From NCBI GenBank assembly GCA_963734365.1, contig CAVTGV010000008.1:1-64000 (forward strand): 64,000 nt of DNA, read 5' to 3'. The notes beneath the pieces are model-generated. The model made no database searches and was not told where the DNA came from. It worked only from the letters and a program-made list of their open reading frames with translations. Source of the stretch: JACVRW01 sp963734365. Lineage in GTDB: Bacteria > Actinomycetota > Thermoleophilia > Solirubrobacterales > Thermoleophilaceae. A program made the position numbers and the translations under genes. This document shows positions 7,356 through 15,723 of this stretch, piece after piece. Positions within the stretch are counted from its first letter, which is position 1. Each line of letters begins with the position of its first letter.

Positions 7356-10262
7356 GTGGCGCTAACGCTTGTCACCGGTCCCGCGAACGCCGCCAAGGCG
7401 GGTGCGGTGCTGGGAGGGCTCAGGTCGCGCCTCGACGACGAGCCCATCCTGGTGGTGCCGGCCTTCGGCGACGTGGAGCACGCCCAGCGCGAGCTGGCCG
7501 AGCGCGGCGCCGTCTTCGGCGCCCGCGTGCTGCGCTTCCGCTGGCTGTTCGAGGAGATCGCGAGCCGGGCGGGCTACAGCCAGCGTCCGGCGTCGGAGCT
7601 CCAGCGCGAGCTGATCGTCGAGGAGGCGGTGCGCCGTACCGAGCTCACCGTCCTCGCCGAGTCCGCCGGACAGCCCGGCTTCGTCCGGGCCGCGGCGCGC
7701 TTCGTCGCGGAGCTCGAGCGCTCGATGGTCGAGCCGGCCCGCCTCACCCGTGCCCTGCGTGACTGGAGCGGATCCGGGCCGCGGCGCGCGTACGCCGACG
7801 AGGTGGGCGCCGTGTACCGCGGCTATCGGGCGGGCCTCGACGCCGCGGGGCTGGCCGACCCGGAGCTGTTCGCCTGGCGCGCCCTGGATGCGCTGCGCGA
7901 GCAGCCCGCGGCCTGGGGCGCCACGCCCCTGTTCGTCTACGGGTTCGACGACTTCACGCTCCTCGAGCTCGACGCGCTCGAGACGATCGCCGCCCGCTGC
8001 GGGGCCGACGTGACGGTCTCGCTGCCGTTCGAGCCCGGGCGCGAGGCCTTCCGAGCCACCGCCGGCATCCGCCAGGAGCTGCTCGCGCGCGGCGCGAGCG
8101 AGCAGACGCTCGAGCCCGTCGACGAGCACTACGCGAGCGAGTCGCGTGACGCCCTTCACCATCTCGAGCGGCTCCTGTTCGAGGGCTCCGGGGCGGCGGT
8201 CGACCCCGGCGCCGCGATCTCGTTCCACTCGGCGGGTGGCGAGCGCGCCGAGGTGGAGCTGGCCGGCGCCCGGGTCCTCGAGCTGCTCCGCAGCGGCACG
8301 GTGCCGGGCGACGTGGCCGTGGTGTTCCGCGAGCCGGGCCGCTACGCCTCGCTCGTCGAGCAGGTCTTCGGCTCCTACGGCATTCCCTACTCGATCGACC
8401 GCACCGTGCCCTTCGGGCACACCGGGATCGGCCGCGGCCTTCTGGCCCTGATCCGTTGCACGACGCCCGCCGGCAGCGCCCAGGACCTGCTCGCGTACCT
8501 GCGCACCCCCGGCCTCCTGAGAGAGCCCGGACTGGCCGACCTCCTGGAGGCCGAGGTGCGCAAGCAGGGGGCACACGGGGCCGACCAGGCCCGTGAGCTG
8601 TGGGAGGCCAAGCGCTGGCCGCTCGACGAGCTCGACCGGCTGCGCAACGCGCGCGACGGAGCGGCGTTCGTGGCCGAGCTGGAGCGCAGGCTTTCGTGGC
8701 TGTTCAGCGCTCCCCACCAGCGCCAGGCGGCGGTGCTCACCGGGCCGGAGCTCGACGAGGCGCGTGCCCAGCGCGCCGGCCAGGCCGCGCTAGGCGAGCT
8801 GCGGGGCGTACTCGGCCGGGGCTCGGGCTCCCCCGACGCCGACCGGGTCCACCGCGTGCTCGAGCAGCTCGAGGTCCACCTGGGCGAGAACCCACAGCCC
8901 GACCGCGTGCAGGTCGCGTCGCCCGAGTCGATCCGGGCCCGGCGCTTCGACGCGGTGTTCGTGTGCGGGCTGCAGGAGGGCGAGTTCCCGCGCGGCGCCG
9001 CGCCCGAGCCGTTCCTGTCCGACGAGGACCGGCGCGCCATCGCCACCGCCAGCGGACTGGTGCTGCCCGTCCGCGAGGACCGCCTCGACCGCGAGCGCTA
9101 CCTCTTCTACGTCTGCGCCTCGCGGGCGGAACGGCTGCTCGTGCTCTCGTCGCGGTCGAGCGACGAGGAGGGCAACCCCGAGGCGGAGTCGTTCTTCGTC
9201 GACGACGTGCGCGATCTGCTCGCCGGCCCGGCCGAGCTGCGCGAGCGCTCGCTCGCCGATGTGACCTGGAGTCCCGACTCCGCGCCCACCGCGGCCGAGT
9301 GGGACCGCGCGCTGGCGGCCGACGGGCCGCGCCGCGAGGAGGCGCCTCCCGGACCGCTCCAGAGCGCGCCGCTGCTGGCCGAGCTGGCCGGCCGCGACGC
9401 CGTGTCGGCCAACGCCGTCGAGCGCTTTGCCGACTGTCCGGTGAAGTGGCTCGTGGAGAGCGTGCTGAATCCGGAGGCGCTGGCCCCCGATCCCGAGGCG
9501 ATGGTGCGCGGCGAGTACGCCCACTCGGTGCTCGAGCACACCTACGCGCGGCTGCGCGCCGAGACCGGCGAGCGCCGGGTGAGCCACGCCAACCTGGCCC
9601 ACGCCGAGCGCATCCTGGTGGAGGAGCTGCAGGCGCACAGAGCGGACTTCCAGCTCTCGCCCAAGGAGACCCGCGTGAAGGCGGCGGCCCGGAGGCTCGA
9701 GTTCGACCTGCTGCGCTACCTGCGCGCCGAGGCGGACTCGGACAGCGGCTTCGAGCCCGACCGGCTCGAGCTGCGCTTCGGGCTCGACGAGGGCGACGAG
9801 CCGGTGGAGATCGCCGAGGGCCTGCGCGTGCGCGGGCGCATCGACCGCGTGGACACGAGCGACGGCATGGCGCTCGTGCTCGACTACAAGAGCGGCAAGC
9901 GCGTGGACCGCTACAAGGTCGCCAGCTGGGAGCCCGAGAACCGCTTCCAGGCCGCCCTCTACATGCTGGTGGTGGAGCGGCTGCTTGGCCTGCGCGCGGC
10001 CGGCGGCGTGTACGTGGCGCTCGGCAGCCAGGACCCACGGCCGCGCGGGATGGTGGCCGCGGGCGTGGAGGAGCTCGGCTCGGGATTCGTGTCGGGCGAT
10101 CGTCTCGAACGCGACGCCTTCCGCGAGAAGCTCGACTGGGCGCTGTCGCGGATCCGCGAGACCGACGATCTCATGCGCCGGGGCGAGCTGTGCGCCAAGC
10201 CCGACAGCTGCGCGTGGAACGGCGGCTGCAGCTACCCCTCGATCTGCCGGAGCGAGCAGTGA
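7356..10262 (+). CDS. AddB-like helicase-nuclease subunit (PD-(D/E)XK, Fe-S type)
   Basis: A 968-residue protein with the layout of AddB-type subunits: an inactive UvrD-like N-terminal region and a C-terminal RecB-type nuclease. The N-terminal loop GPANAAKA sits where a Walker A would be but lacks the GK[ST] core, so ATPase activity is unlikely. The nuclease motif ALVLDYKSGKRVDRYK is at about residues 830-845. One cysteine before the nuclease (FADCPVKWLVE) and three at the extreme C-terminus (C-x5-C-x5-C in SCAWNGGCSYPSIC) match the Fe-S staple of AddB. The GTG start at 7356 follows the short intergenic gap. The stop overlaps the next start in a GTGA arrangement, so both subunits should be made together. 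Confidence 0.85.
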   Translation: MALTLVTGPANAAKAGAVLGGLRSRLDDEPILVVPAFGDVEHAQRELAERGAVFGARVLRFRWLFEEIASRAGYSQRPASELQRELIVEEAVRRTELTVLAESAGQPGFVRAAARFVAELERSMVEPARLTRALRDWSGSGPRRAYADEVGAVYRGYRAGLDAAGLADPELFAWRALDALREQPAAWGATPLFVYGFDDFTLLELDALETIAARCGADVTVSLPFEPGREAFRATAGIRQELLARGASEQTLEPVDEHYASESRDALHHLERLLFEGSGAAVDPGAAISFHSAGGERAEVELAGARVLELLRSGTVPGDVAVVFREPGRYASLVEQVFGSYGIPYSIDRTVPFGHTGIGRGLLALIRCTTPAGSAQDLLAYLRTPGLLREPGLADLLEAEVRKQGAHGADQARELWEAKRWPLDELDRLRNARDGAAFVAELERRLSWLFSAPHQRQAAVLTGPELDEARAQRAGQAALGELRGVLGRGSGSPDADRVHRVLEQLEVHLGENPQPDRVQVASPESIRARRFDAVFVCGLQEGEFPRGAAPEPFLSDEDRRAIATASGLVLPVREDRLDRERYLFYVCASRAERLLVLSSRSSDEEGNPEAESFFVDDVRDLLAGPAELRERSLADVTWSPDSAPTAAEWDRALAADGPRREEAPPGPLQSAPLLAELAGRDAVSANAVERFADCPVKWLVESVLNPEALAPDPEAMVRGEYAHSVLEHTYARLRAETGERRVSHANLAHAERILVEELQAHRADFQLSPKETRVKAAARRLEFDLLRYLRAEADSDSGFEPDRLELRFGLDEGDEPVEIAEGLRVRGRIDRVDTSDGMALVLDYKSGKRVDRYKVASWEPENRFQAALYMLVVERLLGLRAAGGVYVALGSQDPRPRGMVAAGVEELGSGFVSGDRLERDAFREKLDWALSRIRETDDLMRRGELCAKPDSCAWNGGCSYPSICRSEQ

Positions 10263-13200
10263 GCGAGCTCACGCCCGAACAGGCCGAGGCCGTCGAGCGC
10301 CGCGACGGCTCCCTGCTCGTACGTGCCGGAGCGGGGACCGGCAAGACCACGGTGCTGGTGGAGCGCTTCGTGCGCGCGGTTCTGGACGACGGTGTGGCCG
10401 TCGAGTCCATCCTCGCCATCACCTTCACCGAGAAGGCCGCGCAGGAGATGAAGGCGCGCGTGCGCCGCCGCTTCCTCGAGCTCGGCCGGCGCGAGGAGGC
10501 GCGTGCAGCCGAGAGCGCTTGGGTGTCCACCATCCACGGGCTGTGCTCGCGCATCCTGCGCGCGCACGCCCTCAGTGCCGGCATCGACCCCGGCTTCCGC
10601 GTGCTGGACGAGCTGGAGGGCGAACGGCTGGCGCTCGACGCCTTCGACGGGGCCCTCGAGGAGTTCATGGCCGATGGGGTGGACCCGGACAGGATCGAGA
10701 TGGTGGCCGCCTACACCCCGGACCGCCTGCGCGACATGGTCCGCACCGTTCACTCTCACCTGCGCAGCCGCGGGCAGCGTCACCCGGCGCTGGAGGAGAT
10801 CACCCCGCCGCGGCCCGCGGGCGAGCACGAGCGCCTGGAGGCGGCCGCGCGCGCGGCGCTGGCCGAGCTGGCCCTCGCCACGGTGTCACCCACCGTGAGC
10901 GGGGCCATCGAGCGCCTCGAAGGCTGCCTCGAGCTGCTGGCCTCGACCGAGTCCGGCTCGGCGCCCGAGCCCGAGCGGCTCGAGGAGCTCAAGCTGAAGG
11001 GCCGCGCCAAGGCGCTCTCCACGCAGGCCTGCGAGGAGTACCGCGACGCGCTCGCCGCGCTGCGCTCGCTCGCCCTGTCCGCTCGCGAGCAGCGCGACCA
11101 CTCTCTGCTGCGCCAGCTGCTCGACCTGTACGGCCACCGCTACGAGCGGGCCAAGCGCGGGCGTTCGGGGCTCGACTTCGAGGACCTCGAGCTGGTGGCC
11201 CGGGACCTGCTGGCCGGCGACGAGGGGCTGCGCGAGGCCTACGCCGGCCGCTTCACCCACGTGCTGGTGGATGAGTTCCAGGACGTGAATCGCCTGCAGA
11301 ACGAGCTGCTCGGCCTCCTCACGCGGGACAACCTGTTCCGGGTGGGCGACGAGAACCAGTCGATCTACCGCTTCCGCAACGCCGACGTCGGCGTCTTCCA
11401 GGAGCATCACGAGCACGCCGCCGCCGCGGGCACGGCTCACAGCATCACGGTCAACTTCCGCGCCCGCGGCGAAGTGCTCGACGCCATCGACCTGGCTTTC
11501 GAGCGCACGTGGGGTGCGCACTTCGAGCCGCTGCGTGAGAGCCCGGGCGCGCGGGCCACGCCTCCGCGCACCGAGCCGTGCGTGGAGCTGCACGTGGTGG
11601 ACCGCCCGAAGGCGCACTGGGACGCTGCGCTGGACCTCTCCGCCGACCCATTCGGCGCGAGCCTGCGCGGGGCGCCGGTCTGGCGCGCGGCCGAGGCCCG
11701 GCTGATGGCCAAGCGGGTGGACGAGCTCACGCGCGAGGGGCCGTGGTCGTTCGGCGACGTGGTGATGCTGTTCCGGGCCACCACGGCCATGGGCTTCTTC
11801 GAGCGCGCGCTGGAGGAGCGCGGCATTCCGGCGCACGTGGTGGGCGGACGCGGGTACTTCGCCCAGCAGCAGGTCTCGGACCTGCGCCACTGGCTCGCCG
11901 CGCTGGCCAACCCGCTCGACGAGCTCGCCGTCTACTCGGTCCTCGCGTCACCGCTCGGCGGCCTCTCCCTCGACGGCGTGGCCCTCATCGGGCTGCACGC
12001 GCGCCGGATCAAGCGCGGCACGTGGTGGACGATCTCCGAGCCCGATCCGGAGCTGCTCGAGCGGCTGCCCGAGCGCGACCGGCAGCGGCTGGCCAGGGCC
12101 GTCGAGCGGCTGGAAGCCGAACGCCGGGTGGCCACCCAGGTGTCGCTGGAGACGTTGATCGACCGCGCGGTCACCGCCACGGGCTACGACCGTCACCTGC
12201 TCGGGCTGCCCGGCGGGGTGAGGCGCATGGCCAACGTGCGCAAGCTCATGCGCATGGCCCGCGAGTTCGAGGCGGACGAGGGCCGCGACCTGCGCGGCTT
12301 CGTGGACGCCGTGGCCGAGCGTGACGTGCTCCAGGCGCGCGAGGGGGAGGCTCCACTCGAGGCAGAGGCCATCGACGCCGTGCGCATGATGACCGTGCAC
12401 CGGGCCAAGGGCCTCGAGTTCCCGGTGGTCTGCCTGTGCGACCTCGGCAAGGAAGGGCGCGACGACGACGGCACGCTGCGCATCTCCGACGACGGAACGC
12501 TGGGCCTGCGCCTGGCCGGCCTCGGCGGCACCGTGGACTCGGAGCGTCTCGAGCGGATGAAGGCCGAGGGCAAGGTGGTGGCCGAGGCGGAGGAGCAGCG
12601 CATCTTCTACGTCGCCGCCACGCGAGCCCAGGAGCACCTGATCCTCAGCGGAGCCACCGATCTCCAGAAGCTGCCCGACCCCTCCGACCTCGCGGAGCCG
12701 ATGCGCTGGGTCTGGCGCGGCTTCGGCCCCGGGCTGGCAGGGGACGCGGCGAGCGGTGTGCACGTGGACGAGCGCGACGGACGTGAGATCCGCGTGGGCT
12801 TCACCCGCCTAACCCCCGAGACGCTCGACGAGCTGCTGGCGCCCGCCGACCGGGCTCCGATCCGCGAGCAGGGGCCCGCTCAGCCGGGACACGAGCAGCC
12901 GCTGCTCGAGCTGGGGGTGCTGCCGGCTCCGCGAGCTCTGCCGGTGAGCAGGCTGAGCTACTCGGGGCTCGAGTCCTATCGCCGCTGCGGCTACCGGTTC
13001 TACCTTCAGCGCGCCCTCGGACTCGCTCCCGTGGAGCCGCCGCCGGCCGCGGAGCCCGGCGAGGAGGAGCCGGGCATGAGCGCCCTGCTGCGCGGCTCGA
13101 TAGTCCACGGAATGCTCGAGCGGCTCGACTTCCGGCGCCCGTTGATTCCCGAAGACGCCGAGGTGGCGCAGCAGCTCGAGGGCTTCGGGGTGCCCTCCGG

Positions 13201-13762
13201 CGCCGAGGCCGTGGCGGATCTGCGCGGCATGGTGGAGCGCGTGGCCGGATCGCGCCTGCGCGAGCGCATCGCGGCGGCCCGCCGCGTGCGCACCGAGCTG
13301 CCCTTCGCGTTCACCGTCACCCCTCCTTCGGCCGGAGGGCGCACGGTGCTCATGAACGGCGTGGTGGACGTCCATGCGGACGAGGGCGACACCGGGGTGC
13401 TCGTGGTCGACTGGAAGAGCGACCCTTTGCTCGGCAGGGAGCCCGAGGATCTGGTCGCCGGGTCGTACTCCACCCAGCGCATCGTCTACGCGCTCGCCGT
13501 GCTGCGCTCCGGCGCCAAGCGCGTGGAGGTGGTCCACTGCTTCCTGGAGCGGCCCGACCAACCGGCCGTGGCCACGTACACGCACGAGGACGCCGCGGCG
13601 CTCGAGGCCGAGCTTCTGGGTCTGGCCCGCGGCGTGGTGGAGGGCAGCTTCACGCCTGCCGCAGAGCCACATGTCGGCCTCTGCGGCGACTGTCCGGGCC
13701 GCAGCGCGCTGTGTTCGTACGGGCCCGAACTGACGCTGCGCGCCGAGGGCACCCCGGCGTAG
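10259..13762 (+). CDS. AddA-like UvrD helicase-nuclease subunit
   Basis: A 1167-residue superfamily 1A helicase. Walker A is VRAGAGTGKTTVLVERF near residue 22, motif Ia/Ib AITFTEKAAQEMK, motif II LVDEFQDVN, motif III VGDENQSIYRFRNAD, motif V MTVHRAKGLEFPVV and motif VI YVAATRAQE. A C-terminal PD-(D/E)XK nuclease has VLVVDWKSDPL and a downstream QRIVYALAVL helix. With the preceding AddB-like subunit it should form an end-processing complex for recombinational repair of double-strand breaks. The GTG start at 10259 overlaps the upstream stop. The reading frame is open for 553 codons upstream inside the AddB gene, but that part is a shadow, not a fusion. Cysteines near the C-terminus (CGDCPGRSALC) hint at another metal site. 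Confidence 0.9.
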   Translation: MSELTPEQAEAVERRDGSLLVRAGAGTGKTTVLVERFVRAVLDDGVAVESILAITFTEKAAQEMKARVRRRFLELGRREEARAAESAWVSTIHGLCSRILRAHALSAGIDPGFRVLDELEGERLALDAFDGALEEFMADGVDPDRIEMVAAYTPDRLRDMVRTVHSHLRSRGQRHPALEEITPPRPAGEHERLEAAARAALAELALATVSPTVSGAIERLEGCLELLASTESGSAPEPERLEELKLKGRAKALSTQACEEYRDALAALRSLALSAREQRDHSLLRQLLDLYGHRYERAKRGRSGLDFEDLELVARDLLAGDEGLREAYAGRFTHVLVDEFQDVNRLQNELLGLLTRDNLFRVGDENQSIYRFRNADVGVFQEHHEHAAAAGTAHSITVNFRARGEVLDAIDLAFERTWGAHFEPLRESPGARATPPRTEPCVELHVVDRPKAHWDAALDLSADPFGASLRGAPVWRAAEARLMAKRVDELTREGPWSFGDVVMLFRATTAMGFFERALEERGIPAHVVGGRGYFAQQQVSDLRHWLAALANPLDELAVYSVLASPLGGLSLDGVALIGLHARRIKRGTWWTISEPDPELLERLPERDRQRLARAVERLEAERRVATQVSLETLIDRAVTATGYDRHLLGLPGGVRRMANVRKLMRMAREFEADEGRDLRGFVDAVAERDVLQAREGEAPLEAEAIDAVRMMTVHRAKGLEFPVVCLCDLGKEGRDDDGTLRISDDGTLGLRLAGLGGTVDSERLERMKAEGKVVAEAEEQRIFYVAATRAQEHLILSGATDLQKLPDPSDLAEPMRWVWRGFGPGLAGDAASGVHVDERDGREIRVGFTRLTPETLDELLAPADRAPIREQGPAQPGHEQPLLELGVLPAPRALPVSRLSYSGLESYRRCGYRFYLQRALGLAPVEPPPAAEPGEEEPGMSALLRGSIVHGMLERLDFRRPLIPEDAEVAQQLEGFGVPSGAEAVADLRGMVERVAGSRLRERIAAARRVRTELPFAFTVTPPSAGGRTVLMNGVVDVHADEGDTGVLVVDWKSDPLLGREPEDLVAGSYSTQRIVYALAVLRSGAKRVEVVHCFLERPDQPAVATYTHEDAAALEAELLGLARGVVEGSFTPAAEPHVGLCGDCPGRSALCSYGPELTLRAEGTPA

Positions 13763-13856
13763 CCCTCTCTGGCGCGGTCCGAAGCGTGCTTTCCGTCAGG
13801 ACCGGGTCGTACTCTCCGACCAGTCCGTCATGCCAACCGGAGGAGAGCGAAGGCAG

Positions 13857-14312
13857 ATGCCTCTCTGCTTCATCGAGCCACAGGAAGCGATCAGGGTCGT
13901 CGCCGAGAGCGTGGGGCGCGAGGCGCGCCGTCAGCTGCTCGGTGAGGTCGTGCGCGCGTGGGTCGACGAGATCCCGGATGACGAGCTGCAGGTTCACTAC
14001 GCCAAGGCCGTCGACGAGCTCGATGACGACGACCTTTCGATGCTCGCGGCATGGCACGCATCGCTGGAGGTGGGCCAGCCGATCGCGAACAAGGAGTTCC
14101 TGCTCGGCGCGTTCGCACGGTTGGGCAAGCATCGCCGCGAGGCGCTGCGGATCGCCGCCGGCTTCAAGGGCGAGGACGCCTTCGAGGCCGGCGTCAGTGA
14201 AGAGCAGGCGCTTGGCACCGTACTTCCGTGGCTCTCACACGAGCGACTGATGGAGCTCGCCGCGGAGGCGGTGGAGCTCTATTGCTGGGACCGCCTCGGC
14301 AGCGATAATTAG
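13857..14312 (+). CDS. Hypothetical acidic helical protein
   Basis: A 151-residue soluble protein, strongly acidic, with runs such as VDELDDDDLSML and a C-terminal LAAEAVELYCWDRLG. Pattern and length suggest an all-alpha domain. No catalytic motif, signal peptide or membrane helix is seen and I do not recognise a family. The upstream ATG at 13830 has no ribosome binding site, whereas ATG 13857 is preceded by GGAGGAG at 13839-13845, 11 nt away, and is preferred. It lies between the AddA-like gene and the nuclease gene, followed by the hairpin at 14345-14376. Confidence 0.65.
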   Translation: MPLCFIEPQEAIRVVAESVGREARRQLLGEVVRAWVDEIPDDELQVHYAKAVDELDDDDLSMLAAWHASLEVGQPIANKEFLLGAFARLGKHRREALRIAAGFKGEDAFEAGVSEEQALGTVLPWLSHERLMELAAEAVELYCWDRLGSDN

Positions 14313-14344
14313 CCGGCTGCAAAGCTTTGCATCGCGGCGTCCTC

Positions 14345-14376
14345 GGATCTTCGCGTGCGGAGCACGCGTCAGATCC
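14345..14376 (+). repeat. Two-copy intergenic hairpin, copy A
   Basis: The apical stem-loop CGCGTGC-GGA-GCACGCG (14352-14368) is nested in an outer stem GGATCT (14345-14350) pairing with AGATCC (14371-14376). The reverse complement of the apical part occurs exactly at 34966-34982, inside a different outer stem. The hairpin lies in the gap before the nuclease gene, and no T-run follows. Confidence 0.65.
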
Positions 14377-14448
14377 TGCGTCCTTGCGCTGCTCGCTTTT
14401 CGCTCGGCTAATTCTCGCTGCTCGCTGGGACTCGCTGGGGTCCTGGCC

Positions 14449-14922
14449 GTGCTGGCACTCGCCGGCTGCTCCGATCCCCTGTCGGACGAAAACGCACCGC
14501 GCGGACCGGCGGGCTCGGTCTCCGCGCGCGTGACCCGGCACACCGACGGCGACACGCTGTGGCTCTCCGGCATCGGCAAGGTGCGGCTCATCGGCGTGGA
14601 CACTCCGGAGGTCTTCGGTGAGGACGAGTGCTTCGGGCAGCGGGCCTCCGCCTTCGTCGAGCGGACGGCGCCCATCGGGGCGCCGGTGCGCTACCGGCTC
14701 GGCGTGGAGGAGCGCGACCGCTACGGGCGGGCGCTCGCGTATGTGTGGCTGCGCGGCGGGCGCTTCTTGAACCGGCTGCTGGTGGCCCGCGGCTACGCCC
14801 AGGTGCTCACGGTTCCTCCCAACGTCGAGTACGCGGAGCAGTTCGAGCGGGTGGCGGGGCGCGCGCGACGCGCCGGGCGGGGGCTGTGGGGACGGCCGGG
14901 CTGCGCCGATCTGCGCCGGTAG
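14449..14922 (+). CDS. Thermonuclease (SNase) family lipoprotein
   Basis: A staphylococcal-nuclease-fold protein of about 157 residues. Core motifs are HTDGDTLWL, VRLIGVDTPEV (the catalytic Asp/Arg strand), EERDRYGRALAYVWL and LLVARGYAQV. The family cleaves DNA and RNA with calcium. A lipobox LALAGC lies at the very N-terminus as annotated, so the signal peptide must begin upstream. In frame before GTG 14449 there is LGLAGVLAV, but the only nearby initiator is CTG at 14425. A TAATTC hexamer at 14409-14414 would place a leaderless start close to that CTG. The mature protein is probably anchored outside the membrane and degrades extracellular nucleic acid. Function is clear; the start is not. 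Confidence 0.85.
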   Translation: MLALAGCSDPLSDENAPRGPAGSVSARVTRHTDGDTLWLSGIGKVRLIGVDTPEVFGEDECFGQRASAFVERTAPIGAPVRYRLGVEERDRYGRALAYVWLRGGRFLNRLLVARGYAQVLTVPPNVEYAEQFERVAGRARRAGRGLWGRPGCADLRR

Positions 14923-14934
14923 GCTGCCCGGCCC

Positions 14935-15723
14935 GTGGTTCGTCACGTCACAACGCCCGCCGGGGTGGAGATCGCCTGCGAGGTGGCGGGAAGCGGGCGG
15001 CCGCTCGTGCTGGTGCACGGTGCCGGCTCGGCCCGCTGGGGCTTCGACGTGCTGCGTCCGCTGCTCGAGGACCGCTTCAGCGTCATCGCGATCGACCGGC
15101 GCGGCCGTGGCGAGTCCGGCGACGCCGAGGGGCCGTACGCGATCGAGAGCGAGTTCGAGGACGTGGCCGCCGTGGTGCGCGACGCCGGCGAGGACGCTCT
15201 CCTGTTCGGCCACTCCTACGGCGCCCTGGTTGCCGCCGGCGCCGCTCCGCTGATCGAGGGGCTGCCGAGGCTGGTGCTCTACGAGCCGCCGATGGGGGGT
15301 GTGCTGGCCGAGCCGGCCCGTATCGACCGCTGGGAGTCACTCATCGAGTCGGGTGACGCCGAGGTCCAGGTGCGCGAGTTCCTCGACGTGATCGGCGGCT
15401 ACACGGACGAGGAGATCGAGCAGATGCGCGCCACGCCGGCGTGGGAGCTGCGCAAGCAGGTGGCGCCGACCGTGCCGCGTGAGCTGCGCGCAGAGGGCGC
15501 GCTGCGGCTGGAGCAGCTCGGCCTGGGACTGCTGGGGATCCCGGTGCTGATGCTCGTCGGCTCCGAGAGCCCCGACTGGGCGCGCCGCTCCACCACCGGC
15601 TTCGCGCAGGCGCTTCCGCGGGCCGAGGTGCACACCCTCGAGGGCTTCGGACACGGCGGCATGGTGACCGCCCCGGAGCTCGTGGCCCGCGAGATCGTGG
15701 GCTTCCTGGCCGACGCTGCCTAG
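14935..15723 (+). CDS. Alpha/beta-hydrolase fold protein
   Basis: A 262-residue alpha/beta hydrolase. The oxyanion-hole region is VLVHGAGSARWGF near residue 25, the nucleophile elbow GHSYGA near 94 and the catalytic His in FGHGG near the C-terminus (EGFGHGGMV). The length matches small soluble esterase-like or lactonase-like members with a short cap. No signal peptide is present, so it acts in the cytoplasm. GTG 14935 is preceded by TAGGCT at 14920-14925 and no Shine-Dalgarno, consistent with a leaderless message. It converges with the prepilin cluster and its stop overlaps the opposite stop by 3 nt. The substrate is unknown. Confidence 0.85.
   Translation: MVRHVTTPAGVEIACEVAGSGRPLVLVHGAGSARWGFDVLRPLLEDRFSVIAIDRRGRGESGDAEGPYAIESEFEDVAAVVRDAGEDALLFGHSYGALVAAGAAPLIEGLPRLVLYEPPMGGVLAEPARIDRWESLIESGDAEVQVREFLDVIGGYTDEEIEQMRATPAWELRKQVAPTVPRELRAEGALRLEQLGLGLLGIPVLMLVGSESPDWARRSTTGFAQALPRAEVHTLEGFGHGGMVTAPELVAREIVGFLADAA

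Noticed and set aside
8600..10258. Open frame upstream of the AddA-like start, which would give a 1720-residue protein
   Set aside because: The translated extension is low-complexity Arg/Ala/Gly typical of a shadow frame in GC-rich DNA and overlaps the AddB-like gene fully; GTG 10259 with a GTGA overlap is a natural start.
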